The notes beneath the pieces were generated by a model. The model was not told the DNA's origin. It made no database searches and worked only from the letters and a program-made list of their open reading frames with translations. This document shows positions 22,101 through 31,327 of a stretch of 64,000 nucleotides of DNA, piece after piece; position 1 is the first letter of the stretch, and each line of letters starts with the position of its first letter. Source of the stretch: Adenophora triphylla var. japonica (lineage: Eukaryota > Streptophyta > Magnoliopsida > Asterales > Campanulaceae); the NCBI GenBank assembly GCA_022495995.1, contig JAFEMH010000935.1, positions 224,501-288,500 of the forward strand. Reading direction: 5' to 3'. A program made the translations under genes and the position numbers.

Positions 22101-25100
22101 CATCAATCAGGCTCTTATCATTAAAGCGTGATCTCTTTTCAAATTTTTTCGAGTTTTTTTCGGAGTTTTATCATCAAAAAACTCGTTCATGATAAAACTC
22201 TCCTCAATTTCAAGTTGCCTTTTGTAGGCTTCGACATCAAAAGGAAGAAATTCAGATGGATCCATTGATATAGAAGGAAGGAAAGGAGAGAGTGTTTTAG
22301 AAATAAGGATTATTGGGATCCATTTAACTAAAAAGATGATGAATGTTTTAGAAAATAAGATGGGTAATTAGAATTTTGTTGAGAGAAAAGAGAGGTTTTT
22401 TTTTTTGGTGTACAAAAAATATGAAAGTTATGTCCTTTTATAGAGAAAAAAAATTCCAGAATTTTGGTAAAAAAAAAAATTATTTCTGTCAAATAATTGA
22501 GCTCAAAAAATGGGGTAGAAAGATAAAATCAAAAATCTCCAGCAACCAATCACAGCACGACACCTGGCGTTATCCAAAAAAAAAAAAAAAGGCCCGAACG
22601 CGCCTTGAAGAGGCGTGAAGGCCACGCGCCAAATGCGGTCGAATGAGGCGCTGACGCGTGGCCAAGGCGGATCCCTCCTTCTTCTCCTCAACCGGATTGA
22701 ACATTTTAATCCCACACCCCTCAACTACCCCATTCAACTACCCTATTAACCCATCTCAACTAACTTACTCCCTCTCAACTACCCTCTCAATCGCCCTATT
22801 GTTCATGGCCTTAGGGCCGTTTGGTCCGCGGAATTGACCATTCCGCCGATGGAATGGAATGGTCAATTCCGTTTGACCCATTTCATTCCCGTGTTTGGTT
22901 TAAATTTTTCATTCCTCTGAAATGGCTAATTACATCGAAAGAATGAATTGGTCATTCCCTCCATATATGGAAGGAATGCTCAATTATTTTGGCAATGGAA
23001 TTGTAATTTTTTTTTACCAAAATACCCCCAAACCCAAACCACCGCTACCCCTGCCTACCCACCCCCACCCAGCCCTTGCCCTACCCCACCCCCACCCCCA
23101 CCCCCACCCCCACAAATTTTTATTTTAAAAGACCCCTGCCTCCTCCCCCCATCCAGTCCCTGCCCTACCACCCCCACGATTTTTTTTTAAAAGACCCTGC
23201 CTACCCCCCCACCCCCACAATTTTTTTTTTTAAAAGACTCCTGCCTATCCCCTCCCCCTCCACGAAAAAAAAATTTTTTTTTTACTCATTTTGCATACCC
23301 CTTACCTATCTCCCACCCCCTCAAATTTTTATTTTTTTTAAAAGAAGGGTAAATTGGACATTTTATATGCTTTCATTCCATTCCTATAATTTATATTTTC
23401 AAACCAAACATGATTTGCCAAGGAATTGAAAGACGATTTCATTCCATTTCGTGCCAACCAAACGGAGGGGTTTGACCGGTTTTTTTTCATTCCAATTTCT
23501 TCAGGAATTCAATTTCATTGACCATTTCATTCCTTCACTTTTTTTCCATCGAACCAAACGGCCCCTAAGATAAATACAAATCTTGGGAGTGAAAAGTGAA
23601 ATCAACCGAGTGGACTTTGATCAAATATTAATATCAATCTAATCATTCTAATAAATCCTAATAAAGTTCTAAAAATTTGCATATAATATTAATAAAAAAG
23701 GAGTTTATTATTTAAAGATGAAAGAATGAAAATTGAGATGAATTTCAGTGTCAGTGAGCAGTAAAACTAGCCACTCCAATTTAGATTAAAATTCAGTTGA
23801 CAAAAAGGAAAATTGGATTGAATTTCAGTAAGTAGGGAGTCTTTTCAGATAAACGAGCTCATTTTGTTTATGAATGAAATCGTTTTAAAATTTTGTGGGT
23901 TACAATAGACTACTCAGCACATTTTGATTGTCGAGCAAAAAGACAAATCTATGTAGAAGGACATCTAGTGACAAGTCATTTCAGATGGATGGATTTAAGG
24001 CTGTTGCTGTTGCTCTTGAAATACAATAAATCAGCTTTACTTTTACAGCTCCAATTTCGGACATACTCAAATCTCAAGTGGGAACCCACCTGTCATAACT
24101 TTTCCAGTTACTTGTATTTTGTTCCATCATAACATTATAACTATGCTTTTTAGAATCATGACACTAATGGTTTTAAATTAAAAAAAAATAAAATCATGAC
24201 ATTGATTTAGCATAAATAGTAAAAAAATGTGACATTTATTTGCAAGATAGATAGTTATAGTTAATTTTCAAGTTAATTACAACTACAATAAGAAGTTTTA
24301 ATTTCAAAATAATTTAAATTCAGCTAACATTAATAGATAATATGTTATAGGGACTCATCAATAAAAAAAATGAGAAAACAGGAAAATAAAATAAAAAAGG
24401 AAAGATAGTGGAAAAAAGACAACGAAATTGTGATAGCAAAGAAAATTAAGTGGAAAGATGATTTATAGTAATATTTTAAATTTCCAAGTTAAATACTCCC
24501 TCCGTCCTAATAATTAGTTCATTTTTTTTTGCTCGGCACGTAAATTAAGGTGAAAAAATTGTTATGAGTGTAATAGTAAAATAGGAGAGAAAATGAGTGG
24601 AAGAAATAGTAAATTTGAAAAATGTTGTGAGTGTAATAGTAAAATAGGAGAGAGAATAAGTGAGTGAAATAGTAAAGATTCTTTGCCAAAAAAAAGAAAG
24701 GTGAAGCTTTAAATGGGACACCCAAAATGATAAAAGGTGAAATTATTAATGGGATGAAGGGAGTATGTGAGTATGTTTTTTTTTTAATCTTTCTAACACC
24801 ATCTCCAAGAGGGACGCCAACTTCAATTTGGCGTAAAATCCTCCTCTAACAATGACGCCAAACCTCCCGCTATTTTGGCGATACCTTGAAGATGCACCAA
24901 ATTTGGCACAGGTAATAATTTCTTGCGCATTCTTCTTCTACCGCGATTTTTTTGTGTGTGTGTGTGTGTGTTTTGTGAATATCCTTATCCTACACCTTAC
25001 ACCTTAAAGATACCCATTGTTCTTATCTTCATCTTTCATTACGTGCCAACTAATGTTTACAGCTTTTCCTTTTTTTAAAAAAAAAAATAACTAATTCATC

Positions 25101-25860
25101 CTTCTCTCAAAATGAATTATCAATTTTTTTAATTTTTTTTAGATATTAATTTTGAACAAATTTTGTACATTCATTTTGAGACGGAGATGGTATATATTTT
25201 TAATTTAATATTTATTATTTATATAATGGAATTTGTTTTTTATTTTAATTATCTATTTTAATGTTTCTTCTAATAAATTTGTATTTTAAATTTATTTATT
25301 TACAGTCATTAATTATCTTATTTATGTTTTATACCATACTATTTAATATAATGTAATTTGAATAATATTAAATATAATCAGTGAAAAATATTTTAATTAA
25401 ATGAAATAATAAGAATATTCTGAAAATATTCTTATTTGGTGCAAAATTTGTAGCAAGTTGTCGGAGATTGCGAAAGATATTTGGTGCTGAAATTGCACCA
25501 TTTTAATGTTTTGGTGCAATTTCTGCACCAAACTGTTAGAAATGGCCTAATTATAAAATTATAATCCCTCCGTCCAAAAAACAATTGTCTCAACAAGTCA
25601 ATATTTCTAATTTCTTTACACCTAATTGAAATTAGGACATTTAAACTATTATTATTACTCCTACAATTTTTTTTTAAATGTGTTACTAAAACTATAAACA
25701 CTTAGAAAAAAAAAATGAAATCATGCAACAACAACAAATAAAAATAAAATAAAAAATTATGCAAACATTTTATATCTAAAAAAGAAAAATGAAATTACTT
25801 ACAGATGTAGAAGCACTGGAGGAGGAAAATGGTCTGAAATATTATTCTTTTCTTTTCCAT
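19160..25860 (-). CDS. X8-domain, probably GPI-anchored callose-binding-like protein (4 exons, 175 aa)
   Basis: Four coding exons: 25860-25803, 19975-19634, 19375-19345 and 19256-19160. All have GT-AG borders, and the coding length is 528 nt, exactly 176 codons with the stop. Exon 1 is a signal peptide, MEKKRIIFQTIFLLQCFYI, ending at a GTAAGT donor. Exon 2 carries the X8 (CBM43) domain: TWCVALPG, LDWACG.GMADC, GPCFHPDTLVSHASYAFNNY, YYQQNGNSD, CNFGGTA, with the Cys pattern of the family; it closes in exon 3 with DPSYGKCSYAG. Exon 4 adds a Ser-rich stretch and the hydrophobic end FVCGAFTGILLLLYLGS, a likely GPI-anchor signal. Family members bind callose (beta-1,3-glucan) at plasmodesmata or the cell wall. 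Intron 1 is 5.8 kb and full of transposons. All phases agree, so it looks functional. Confidence 0.85.
20081..20349. mobile_element. Stowaway-type MITE in X8 intron 1
   Basis: The left end CTCTTTTCGTCCCATTT and the reverse complement of the right end (TTCCCTCCTTTCCATTT) form imperfect terminal inverted repeats of the CTCCCTCCGTCCC class. They are bordered by TA (20079-20080 and 20350-20351). Length is about 270 bp and no ORF is present. Confidence 0.7.
20465..22810 (-). mobile_element. PIF/Harbinger transposon, copy 1 (in X8 intron 1)
   Basis: A 2.35-kb element has terminal inverted repeats GACCAAGTCCAATAGG on the left and GGCCATGAACAATAGG read inward from the right (12 of 16 match). TAA precedes the left end. 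It encodes a degenerate transposase on the minus strand and a GC-rich subterminal block (about 22580-22690). It lies wholly inside the first intron of the X8 gene. Confidence 0.8.
20988..22265 (-). pseudogene. PIF/Harbinger DDE transposase (HARBI1-like), degenerate
   Basis: The minus-strand frame starts at 22265 (MDPSEFLPFDVEAYKRQLE...) and ends at 20988 (...IWAKFANQ). The DDE_Tnp_4 nuclease signature is clear in the C-terminal half: MLADGIYPSYPTFVKS, FAKYQEANRKDIERAFGMLQ with the final catalytic Glu region, then MRACIILHNMIVEDER. The middle and N-terminal parts are split over frames by shifts and stops (for example near 21260, 21445 and 21600). A separate Myb-like partner, normal for autonomous Harbinger elements, was not seen, so the copy is non-autonomous. 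Confidence 0.85.
22811..23568. mobile_element. Long MITE with GGGCCGTTTGGT ends, next to Harbinger copy 1
   Basis: The left end TTAGGGCCGTTTGGTCCG and the reverse complement of the right end TTAGGGGCCGTTTGGTTCG form terminal inverted repeats. Subterminal parts are rich in GGAATGGTCAATTCC-type sequence. The middle (about 23020-23340) is a C-rich, CCCCCACCCC low-complexity tract that produces meaningless proline-rich ORFs. It starts exactly where Harbinger copy 1 ends. Confidence 0.75.
23569..24493. other. Intron sequence of the X8 gene, no other feature
   Basis: AT-rich DNA without coding signal or clear repeat. It belongs to intron 1 of the X8 gene. Confidence 0.6.
24496..24763. mobile_element. 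Stowaway-type MITE in X8 intron 1
   Basis: Ends CTCCCTCCGTCCTAATAAT and (reverse complement of the right end) CTCCCTTCATCCCATTAAT, bordered by TA at 24494-24495 and 24764-24765. Internally a segment containing TGAGTGTAATAGTAAAATAG is repeated twice. The same family recurs at 26206-26802. Confidence 0.85.
24797..25547. mobile_element. PIF/Harbinger-derived MITE with TAA duplication
   Basis: The left end CACCATCTCCAAGAGG and the reverse complement of the right end GGCCATTTCTAACAG resemble Harbinger ends. Direct TAA repeats flank it at 24794-24796 and 25548-25550. The element is 751 bp, non-coding, with GCACCAAATTTGGCAC-like subterminal sequence and a (GT)n tract at about 24953-24971. It lies in intron 1 of the X8 gene. 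Confidence 0.7.
25562..25802. other. Rest of X8 intron 1, with one Stowaway-like end
   Basis: ATCCCTCCGTCCAAAAAAC at about 25563 looks like one Stowaway terminus, but no matching right end was found before exon 1. The rest is A-rich intron sequence. Confidence 0.5.
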
Positions 25861-26205
25861 CTTCTTCTTTCTGCAAACCTTCTCTCTTACTTGCACTATG
25901 TTTTTTTTTAAAAAAAAAAACACACACACACACACTGAGAGAAACAGAAAGCTTAAAATGAAGTGGCTTGGAATGAACTCAGGGAAGAAGGAGAAGGAGA
26001 AAGTAGAGGAGGAATCAAGTAACTGCCGTTTCTTCACAATCAAACTTTCTTCTTCTTTTTTTATTTTCCTGTGGGTTTTACACAGGAGCGAGGAGTATTT
26101 ACTTTTGGTTGAGTACCTTTTTACCCAAGTTTGTTTGTTAGTCAAATTGATCTCCATGCTATACTATTTGAATATAGTTAATTTTACATAAGTAGTTAAT
26201 AAATA
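25861..26205 (-). promoter_or_regulatory. 5' UTR and proximal promoter of the X8 gene
   Basis: This lies directly upstream of the start codon at 25860. The first 50 bp are purine-rich on the coding strand (AAGAAGAAG), typical of plant 5' UTRs. A (CA)n/(TG)n microsatellite with an adjoining A/T run sits at about 25905-25935. No clear TATA box was identified. A pair of inverted MITEs begins at 26206, limiting the native promoter to about 350 bp. Confidence 0.5.
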
Positions 26206-26503
26206 CTCCCTTCGTCCCATTAATAACTTAACTTTTTACCATTTTTGGTGTCCCATTGAAAGCTTCACCTTTCCTTTTTTGGCAAAGAATCTTTACTATT
26301 CCCTCCACTCATTCTCTCTCCTACATTATTTTAATACTCACAACACCATTATAATTTATTATTCCCTCCACTCATTCTCTCTCCTATTTTCAAATTTCTC
26401 TCTCCTATTTTCAAATTACACTCACAATATTTTTTTTCCCACCCATTTTCTTAATTTGCGTGCTGAAGCCAAAATTGTGAAGTAAATAATGGGACGGAGG
26501 GAG
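26206..26503 (+). mobile_element. Stowaway-type MITE, left member of an inverted pair
   Basis: Ends CTCCCTTCGTCCCATTA and (right, reverse complement) CTCCCTCCGTCCCATTA, bordered by TA at 26204-26205 and 26504-26505. It is closely similar to the reverse complement of 26526-26802. Confidence 0.9.
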
Positions 26504-26525
26504 TATGAAATGTCATCCGCGTATA

Positions 26526-26802
26526 CTCCCTCCGTCCCAACATAAGCTTCCCATTTTTGGCTTTGCACGCAAATTAAGAAAATGGGTGGGAAGAAAAAAT
26601 GTTGTGAGTGTAATTTGAAAATAGGAGAGAGAATGAGTGGAGGGAATAGTAAATTATAATGGTGTTGTGAGTATTAAAATAATATAGGAGAGAGAATGAG
26701 TGGAGGAAATAATAAAGATTTTTTGCCAAAAAAAGAAAATGAAAGCTTTTAACGGGACACCCAAAATGAAAAAATGGGAAGCTTCTACTGGGATGGAGGG
26801 AG
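26526..26802 (-). mobile_element. Stowaway-type MITE, right member of an inverted pair
   Basis: Ends CTCCCTCCGTCCCAACA and (right, reverse complement) CTCCCTCCATCCCAGTA, bordered by TA at 26524-26525 and 26803-26804. It is the same family as the 26206 copy, in opposite orientation, with only 22 bp between the two. Confidence 0.9.
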
Positions 26803-26984
26803 TATATTTTAATTTTCAATTTGACCAAATTTTTAACACATGTTATAAAACTAACGAGCCAGTGAGAGTTAACAGGTGCAACAATAAAATTGTTCAAATT
26901 TGATCCCATAATTTTAAGGGGGTTAATTGACAATTTTTATTTTAAATGAGGAAAAAGTAAACAATCTAGAGATGGTTTTCCTGT

Positions 26985-29766
26985 TAGAATGTGGTAAAGC
27001 TTCTTCCCGCAGTTAGTCGTACTTTTGACAGTTTACCTAAACCTTGTGATACTTGTTTTCGTGCTAAACAATCTAGCGATAGTTTTCCTGTTAGAGATTA
27101 TAAGTCCACTAGAATCTTTGAGAAGGTTCATTGTGATTTGTGGGGTGCATACACTCATTCTTCTTCTTGTGGTGCACGATATTTTTTAACTTTGGTGGAC
27201 AATTTTTCCCGAGCTGTCTGGGTTTATTTATTAGTTGATAAAACATAAGTTTTTCGTATGTTTATGACTTTTATTGCCATAGTAGAACGTCAGTTTTCTC
27301 AGAAGATTAATGTTGTCCAATCGAATAATGGTATCAAATTCAATTGCATGCTTGACTATTTCTTTTCCTTTGGCATTCTTTTCCAAACATCTTGTATTGG
27401 TACCTCACAACAAAATGGTAGAGTCGAGCGAAAACATCATCATATCTTGAATATCGCTTGAGCGCTTAGATTTCAAGCTCATTTACCTATTTTCTTTTGG
27501 GGTGAAGCAGTTCTTACTGCTGTCCATTTGATCAACCGGACTCCTACACCCCTCTTAGGTAATAAGACTCCCTATGAAATGTTGTTTGGGAAATTGCCTT
27601 TCTTTGACTCTCTTCAAGTTTTTGGTTCCTTGTGTTACGCCCATAATCAGAAAGCCAAGGGGGATAAATTTGCTAGTCGTAGCCGAAAATATATCTTTGT
27701 GGGCTATCCTCTAGGCAAAAAGGGATGGAAATTGTTCGATCTAGAGACAAATAAATTTTTTGTCTCTCAGGATGTGAAGTTCTTTGAGACAGTTTTTCCT
27801 TACAGTGACTCAAATTCGGTACCTCATGTCCCAGTTTTTTGATTATCCGGATATGGAAAATATTGCCTCTGCTTCTTTACCAGAGGTACCTGAAGATATT
27901 TCTGAGCCTGTTCCTATAGTTACTACGAATCCTACTTCAACAGTCGTACCAACTGCAGAGACTGCCTCTACGGAGGTCTCATCTTCTTTTTCGACAGAAT
28001 CCTCTCACACTGAGCCAGATGCTTTAGGGAGGGGCATGCATACAAAAGTGCCCTCCGTTCTTCTTCGGGACTACATTGCTACTACAGTTACTCCTGCAAG
28101 TCCATCCCCCGCGAACTCCACTCCAGTCGGCTCCTCAGGTGCCCTTATCCTATAGCTCACTATATAAATTGTGACAGTTTTTTCGTGAAATATCGTAACT
28201 TCCTTGCTGCTATTACCTTGGCTAAAGAGCCTAGGACTTTTCATGAGGCAATGTCACATGATGGGTGGAAGGAATCTATACAGGATGAAATTCGTGCCTT
28301 AGAAGATAATGGCACATGGACTATGGTTCCTCTCCCTTCTGGTAAGCGTGCTCTGGGTAGAGTGGGTGTATCGAATTAAGTATAAGTCTGATAGTACTAT
28401 TAAACGACTTAAATCCTAATTGGTTGTTCTTGGTAATCATCAGAAAGAAGGGATTGATTACACTGAAACTTTTGCTCCCGTGACCAAAATGGTCACCGTT
28501 CGAGCCTTTCTTGCTATTGCTGCCTTAAAGAATTGGGAACTGCATCAAATGGATGTGCATAATGCTTTCCTGCATGCTGACCTTCAGGAAGAGCTCTACA
28601 TGAAACCTCTTCTAGGTTTTCATGCCTCTCAGCCTAATATGTTTTGTTGCCTTCGTAAATCTCTTTATGGCCTGAAACAGACCCCGCGATGTTGGTTCGC
28701 TAAACTGGTGGCTTCCTTGAAACACTATGAATTCTTGCAGGCTTATTCTGATTATTCTCTTTTCACATTCACAAAAGGTACGATTCATATGAATATACTT
28801 GTGTATGTTGAAGATCTTATTATAGCTGGGAACGATTCCGACGCTTTACAGTTTTTTTAAAAGTACCTGAGTGAATGTTTCAAGACGAAGGACTTTGGCT
28901 CCTTGAAGTATTTCTTAGGCATTGAAGTCACTCGTAGCCCCTCTGGTCTATTTCTGTGCCAACGAAAGTATACCTTAGACATTATATCCGAGGTTGGGCT
29001 ATTGGGTGCAAAGCCATCCGGCTTTCCTATTGAACCAAATCATAAACTTGGTCTTGCCACTGGTGATCTTCTGGATGACCCAGAACGTTATAGAAGATTG
29101 GTTGACTGTCTTATTTACTTAGCAGTCACCCGTCCAGATTTGGCATATTCTGTTCATATTGTGTCGCAATTTATGAAGGAACCTCGCAAGGATCATTGGG
29201 ATGCGGCATTACGGGTTGTTCGTTATCTCAAAATAACTCATGGTCAGGGTATTCTTCTTCGTGCTGATAGTGAGCTCACGCTACAAGGATGGTGTGATTC
29301 GGATTGGGCCGCTTGCCCTATTACTCGATGCTCTCTTTCTGGATGGCTGGTGTTTCTTGGTCATTCCCCTATATCTTGGAAGACGAAGAAATAAACCACT
29401 GTATCTCGTTCGTCTGCCAAGGCTGAATACCATTCTATAGCGGCCCTTACTTATGAATTGAAATGGTTGAAAGGCTTACTGTTGAGCCTTAGTATTCATC
29501 ATCCCAAGGCAATTAATATCTTTTGCGATAGCCAGCCGGCTCTTGACATCGCTAAGAACCCTGTATTTCATGAACGAACAAAGCAAATTGAAATAGGTTG
29601 CCACTTTGTTCGTGATGCCATTTCGAATGGCCTTATCTCTCCTTCCTATGTTCCTACCAAAACACTGCTGGCGGATATCTTTACTAAAGTCCTTGGAAAG
29701 CAACAATTTGATTTGTCCGTTAGCAAGTTGGGCATTCTTAACCCCCATGCTCAACTTGAGGGAGGG
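26985..29766 (+). pseudogene. Ty1/copia integrase-RT-RNase H remnant, 5'-truncated
   Basis: Coding similarity starts abruptly at about 26985 in the gag-pre-integrase region (KLLPAVSRTFDSL, CDTCFRAKQ), so gag and protease are missing. The integrase core follows (HCDLWGAYT with the first Asp, VVQSNNGIKF where the Asp is now Asn, TSQQNGRVERKH with the Glu). The RT has WELHQMDVHNAFLHADLQEELYM, KSLYGLKQTPRCWF and, at the catalytic site, LVYVEDLIIAG in place of YVDD. The RNase H includes CDSDWAACPITR and IFCDSQPALDIAKNPVFHERTK. Stops occur at about 27247, 27459, 28160, 28858 and 29392. The frame ends beside a purine tract and the LTR. Confidence 0.9.
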
Positions 29767-30148
29767 TGTGAAGAATCGGCTGTTCATGTGGGTGACCGCC
29801 CATTTCCAAATCTCAGCAACACAAAAACGTCTGTACAAGTGGGCAACCGCCCAGATGGGTGGAGGAACTGAGAAAGATGGGAGGAATGGGAATGGATTGT
29901 TGGGGGTGAGGAAAAGGGGCTATAATTGAGGAGGGAGGGTGGATTGGTTGGCTTCTACCAATGTGAGAAATCATAGAGAAAGAGAAGATTTTTGGGTTAA
30001 ATGGGTTTAGGGGTTTAATTTAGTGAGATATCTTAAAAAGGGGATGATTATGGTGGTTACACGGTGGTGTTATGGTGGTGTGACCCAATTTGAAGCAAAG
30101 CTGCCAAGTTGATTGCTCCATAGGAAGAAATGGGTTGGGCGGATATAA
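29767..30148 (+). repeat. 3' LTR (left portion) of the truncated copia element
   Basis: It starts TGTGAAGAATCGGC right after the purine tract GAGGGAGGG, the expected 3' LTR position. It carries GGGTGACCGCCC (29790-29801) and GGGCAACCGCCC (29841-29852). No 5' LTR exists because the element is truncated. The LTR appears interrupted at 30148 by Harbinger copy 2, so its end is probably beyond the window. Confidence 0.7.
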
Positions 30149-31327
30149 GACTATGTCCCTTGGTAACCAATTCAATCCAACCCAACAATTAAATATTATT
30201 TCCCTCTCCTTCATTTACTCAATTTATATCTACAACCAATCTCTTCTTTTTTTTTTTTTTATCATCCATCAGCAACCCAATCCAATCCAATCCAACCCAA
30301 CTAACATTATCTCTTTAAACTATCTTTTATTTAATTTATTAAATATTATCAATTGTCAATTTATGTTATTTTTCTAATCTTATAATAAATTAATAAAAAT
30401 AAATTTAACTACTAAATTTATAATAATTGCAAAAAATAAACTTAATAAAAATATCAAACAAAATTAAAATTAAAACTTAATACTATAATACATGACGAAA
30501 ATAAAATTATAATATATGAAATGAAAAGAAATGACATGAAAATTACATATTTAATTATCATCGCCGAATTTTTGTCAAATGTGCTCAATCAAATCATCTC
30601 TAAGCGCAATATGATTTTCTCTATTACGAAGTTGTTCCCTATTTGTCATATATGTGGCCAAGTTAGCAACTCGTTGAGTAGAATATTGAAAATGTTGGTC
30701 GTTATCGTCTTCCACTTCTTCCATAACTTCCACCTCTTCTACCAATCTATTTCTTTTATTTTTCTTACGACGATTAGTAGGTTTATCATTTTGAAATCCT
30801 GTTGGATCATAATAGTGTAGGTATGTGTCCCGTTCATCCTCTACAATCATATTGTGCATGATGATACAAGCCATCATAATTCAACCAATAATATGGCGAT
30901 CCCAGATAAGACATGGACGTTTGATAAATGCAAAACGTGATTGAAGGACCCAAAGGCTCGCTCAACATCTTTTCTAGCAGCCTCTTGACGTTGAGCAAAC
31001 GTCTTGTGTTTTGAATCGTAGGAGAAGCAATTGACTTCACAAATGCAACCCAACTTGGGTAGATGCCATCTGTGAGATAATATCCCATGTAACATTTGCG
31101 CCCATTCACAACATAACTAACTTTCGATGCTCGACCTTCCAAAATATCTTTGAAAATAGGAGATCTGTGAAGTACGTTTATATCGTTGCAAGAACCTGGT
31201 GTTCCAACGAAAGTATGCCATATTCACAAGTCATATGATGCAACAACTTCCAAAACAAGAGTTGGTTTCCCACTTCGTCCTGCAAATTGTCTGGCCCAAG
31301 CTTCAGGACAATTTTTCTATTCCCAAT
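30149..31327 (-). mobile_element. PIF/Harbinger transposon copy 2, interrupted by element A
   Basis: The left end GACTATGTCCCTTGGT follows TAA (30146-30148) and matches the copy 1 end GACCAAGTCCAATAGG at 10 of 16 positions. A minus-strand transposase follows. At 31327 the coding sequence is cut by the LTR of element A, so the other end of this transposon should reappear to the right of A, outside the window. The subterminal region is rich in CCAATCCAATCC motifs (30160-30305). Confidence 0.7.
30551..31327 (-). pseudogene. PIF/Harbinger transposase C-terminal part (copy 2)
   Basis: Reading right to left, the pieces are DINVLHRSPIFKDILEGRA (near 31190-31130), YVVNGRKCYMGYYLTDGIYP (31110-31060), a frameshifted FAQRQEAARKDVERAFG (about 31000-30945), then HNMIVEDERDTYLHYYD (about 30860-30810). 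The end originally ran to the stop at 30551-30553 but now has an in-frame TGA where Trp is expected (DDLIEHI, stop, QKFGDDN). The N-terminal part is displaced by element A. This is a dead DDE transposase fragment, closely related in layout to copy 1. Confidence 0.85.

Noticed and set aside
22922..23429. Proline-rich ORFs (PPPPP/PTPTPTP)
   Set aside because: They come from a CCCCCACCCC low-complexity tract inside a MITE; overlapping frames all give similar sequences and there is no start context.
25795..26157. A 120-codon minus-strand ORF around the X8 start
   Set aside because: Only its last 19 codons (from 25860) are coding, as the signal peptide exon; upstream it is 5' UTR and promoter with a (CA)n tract.
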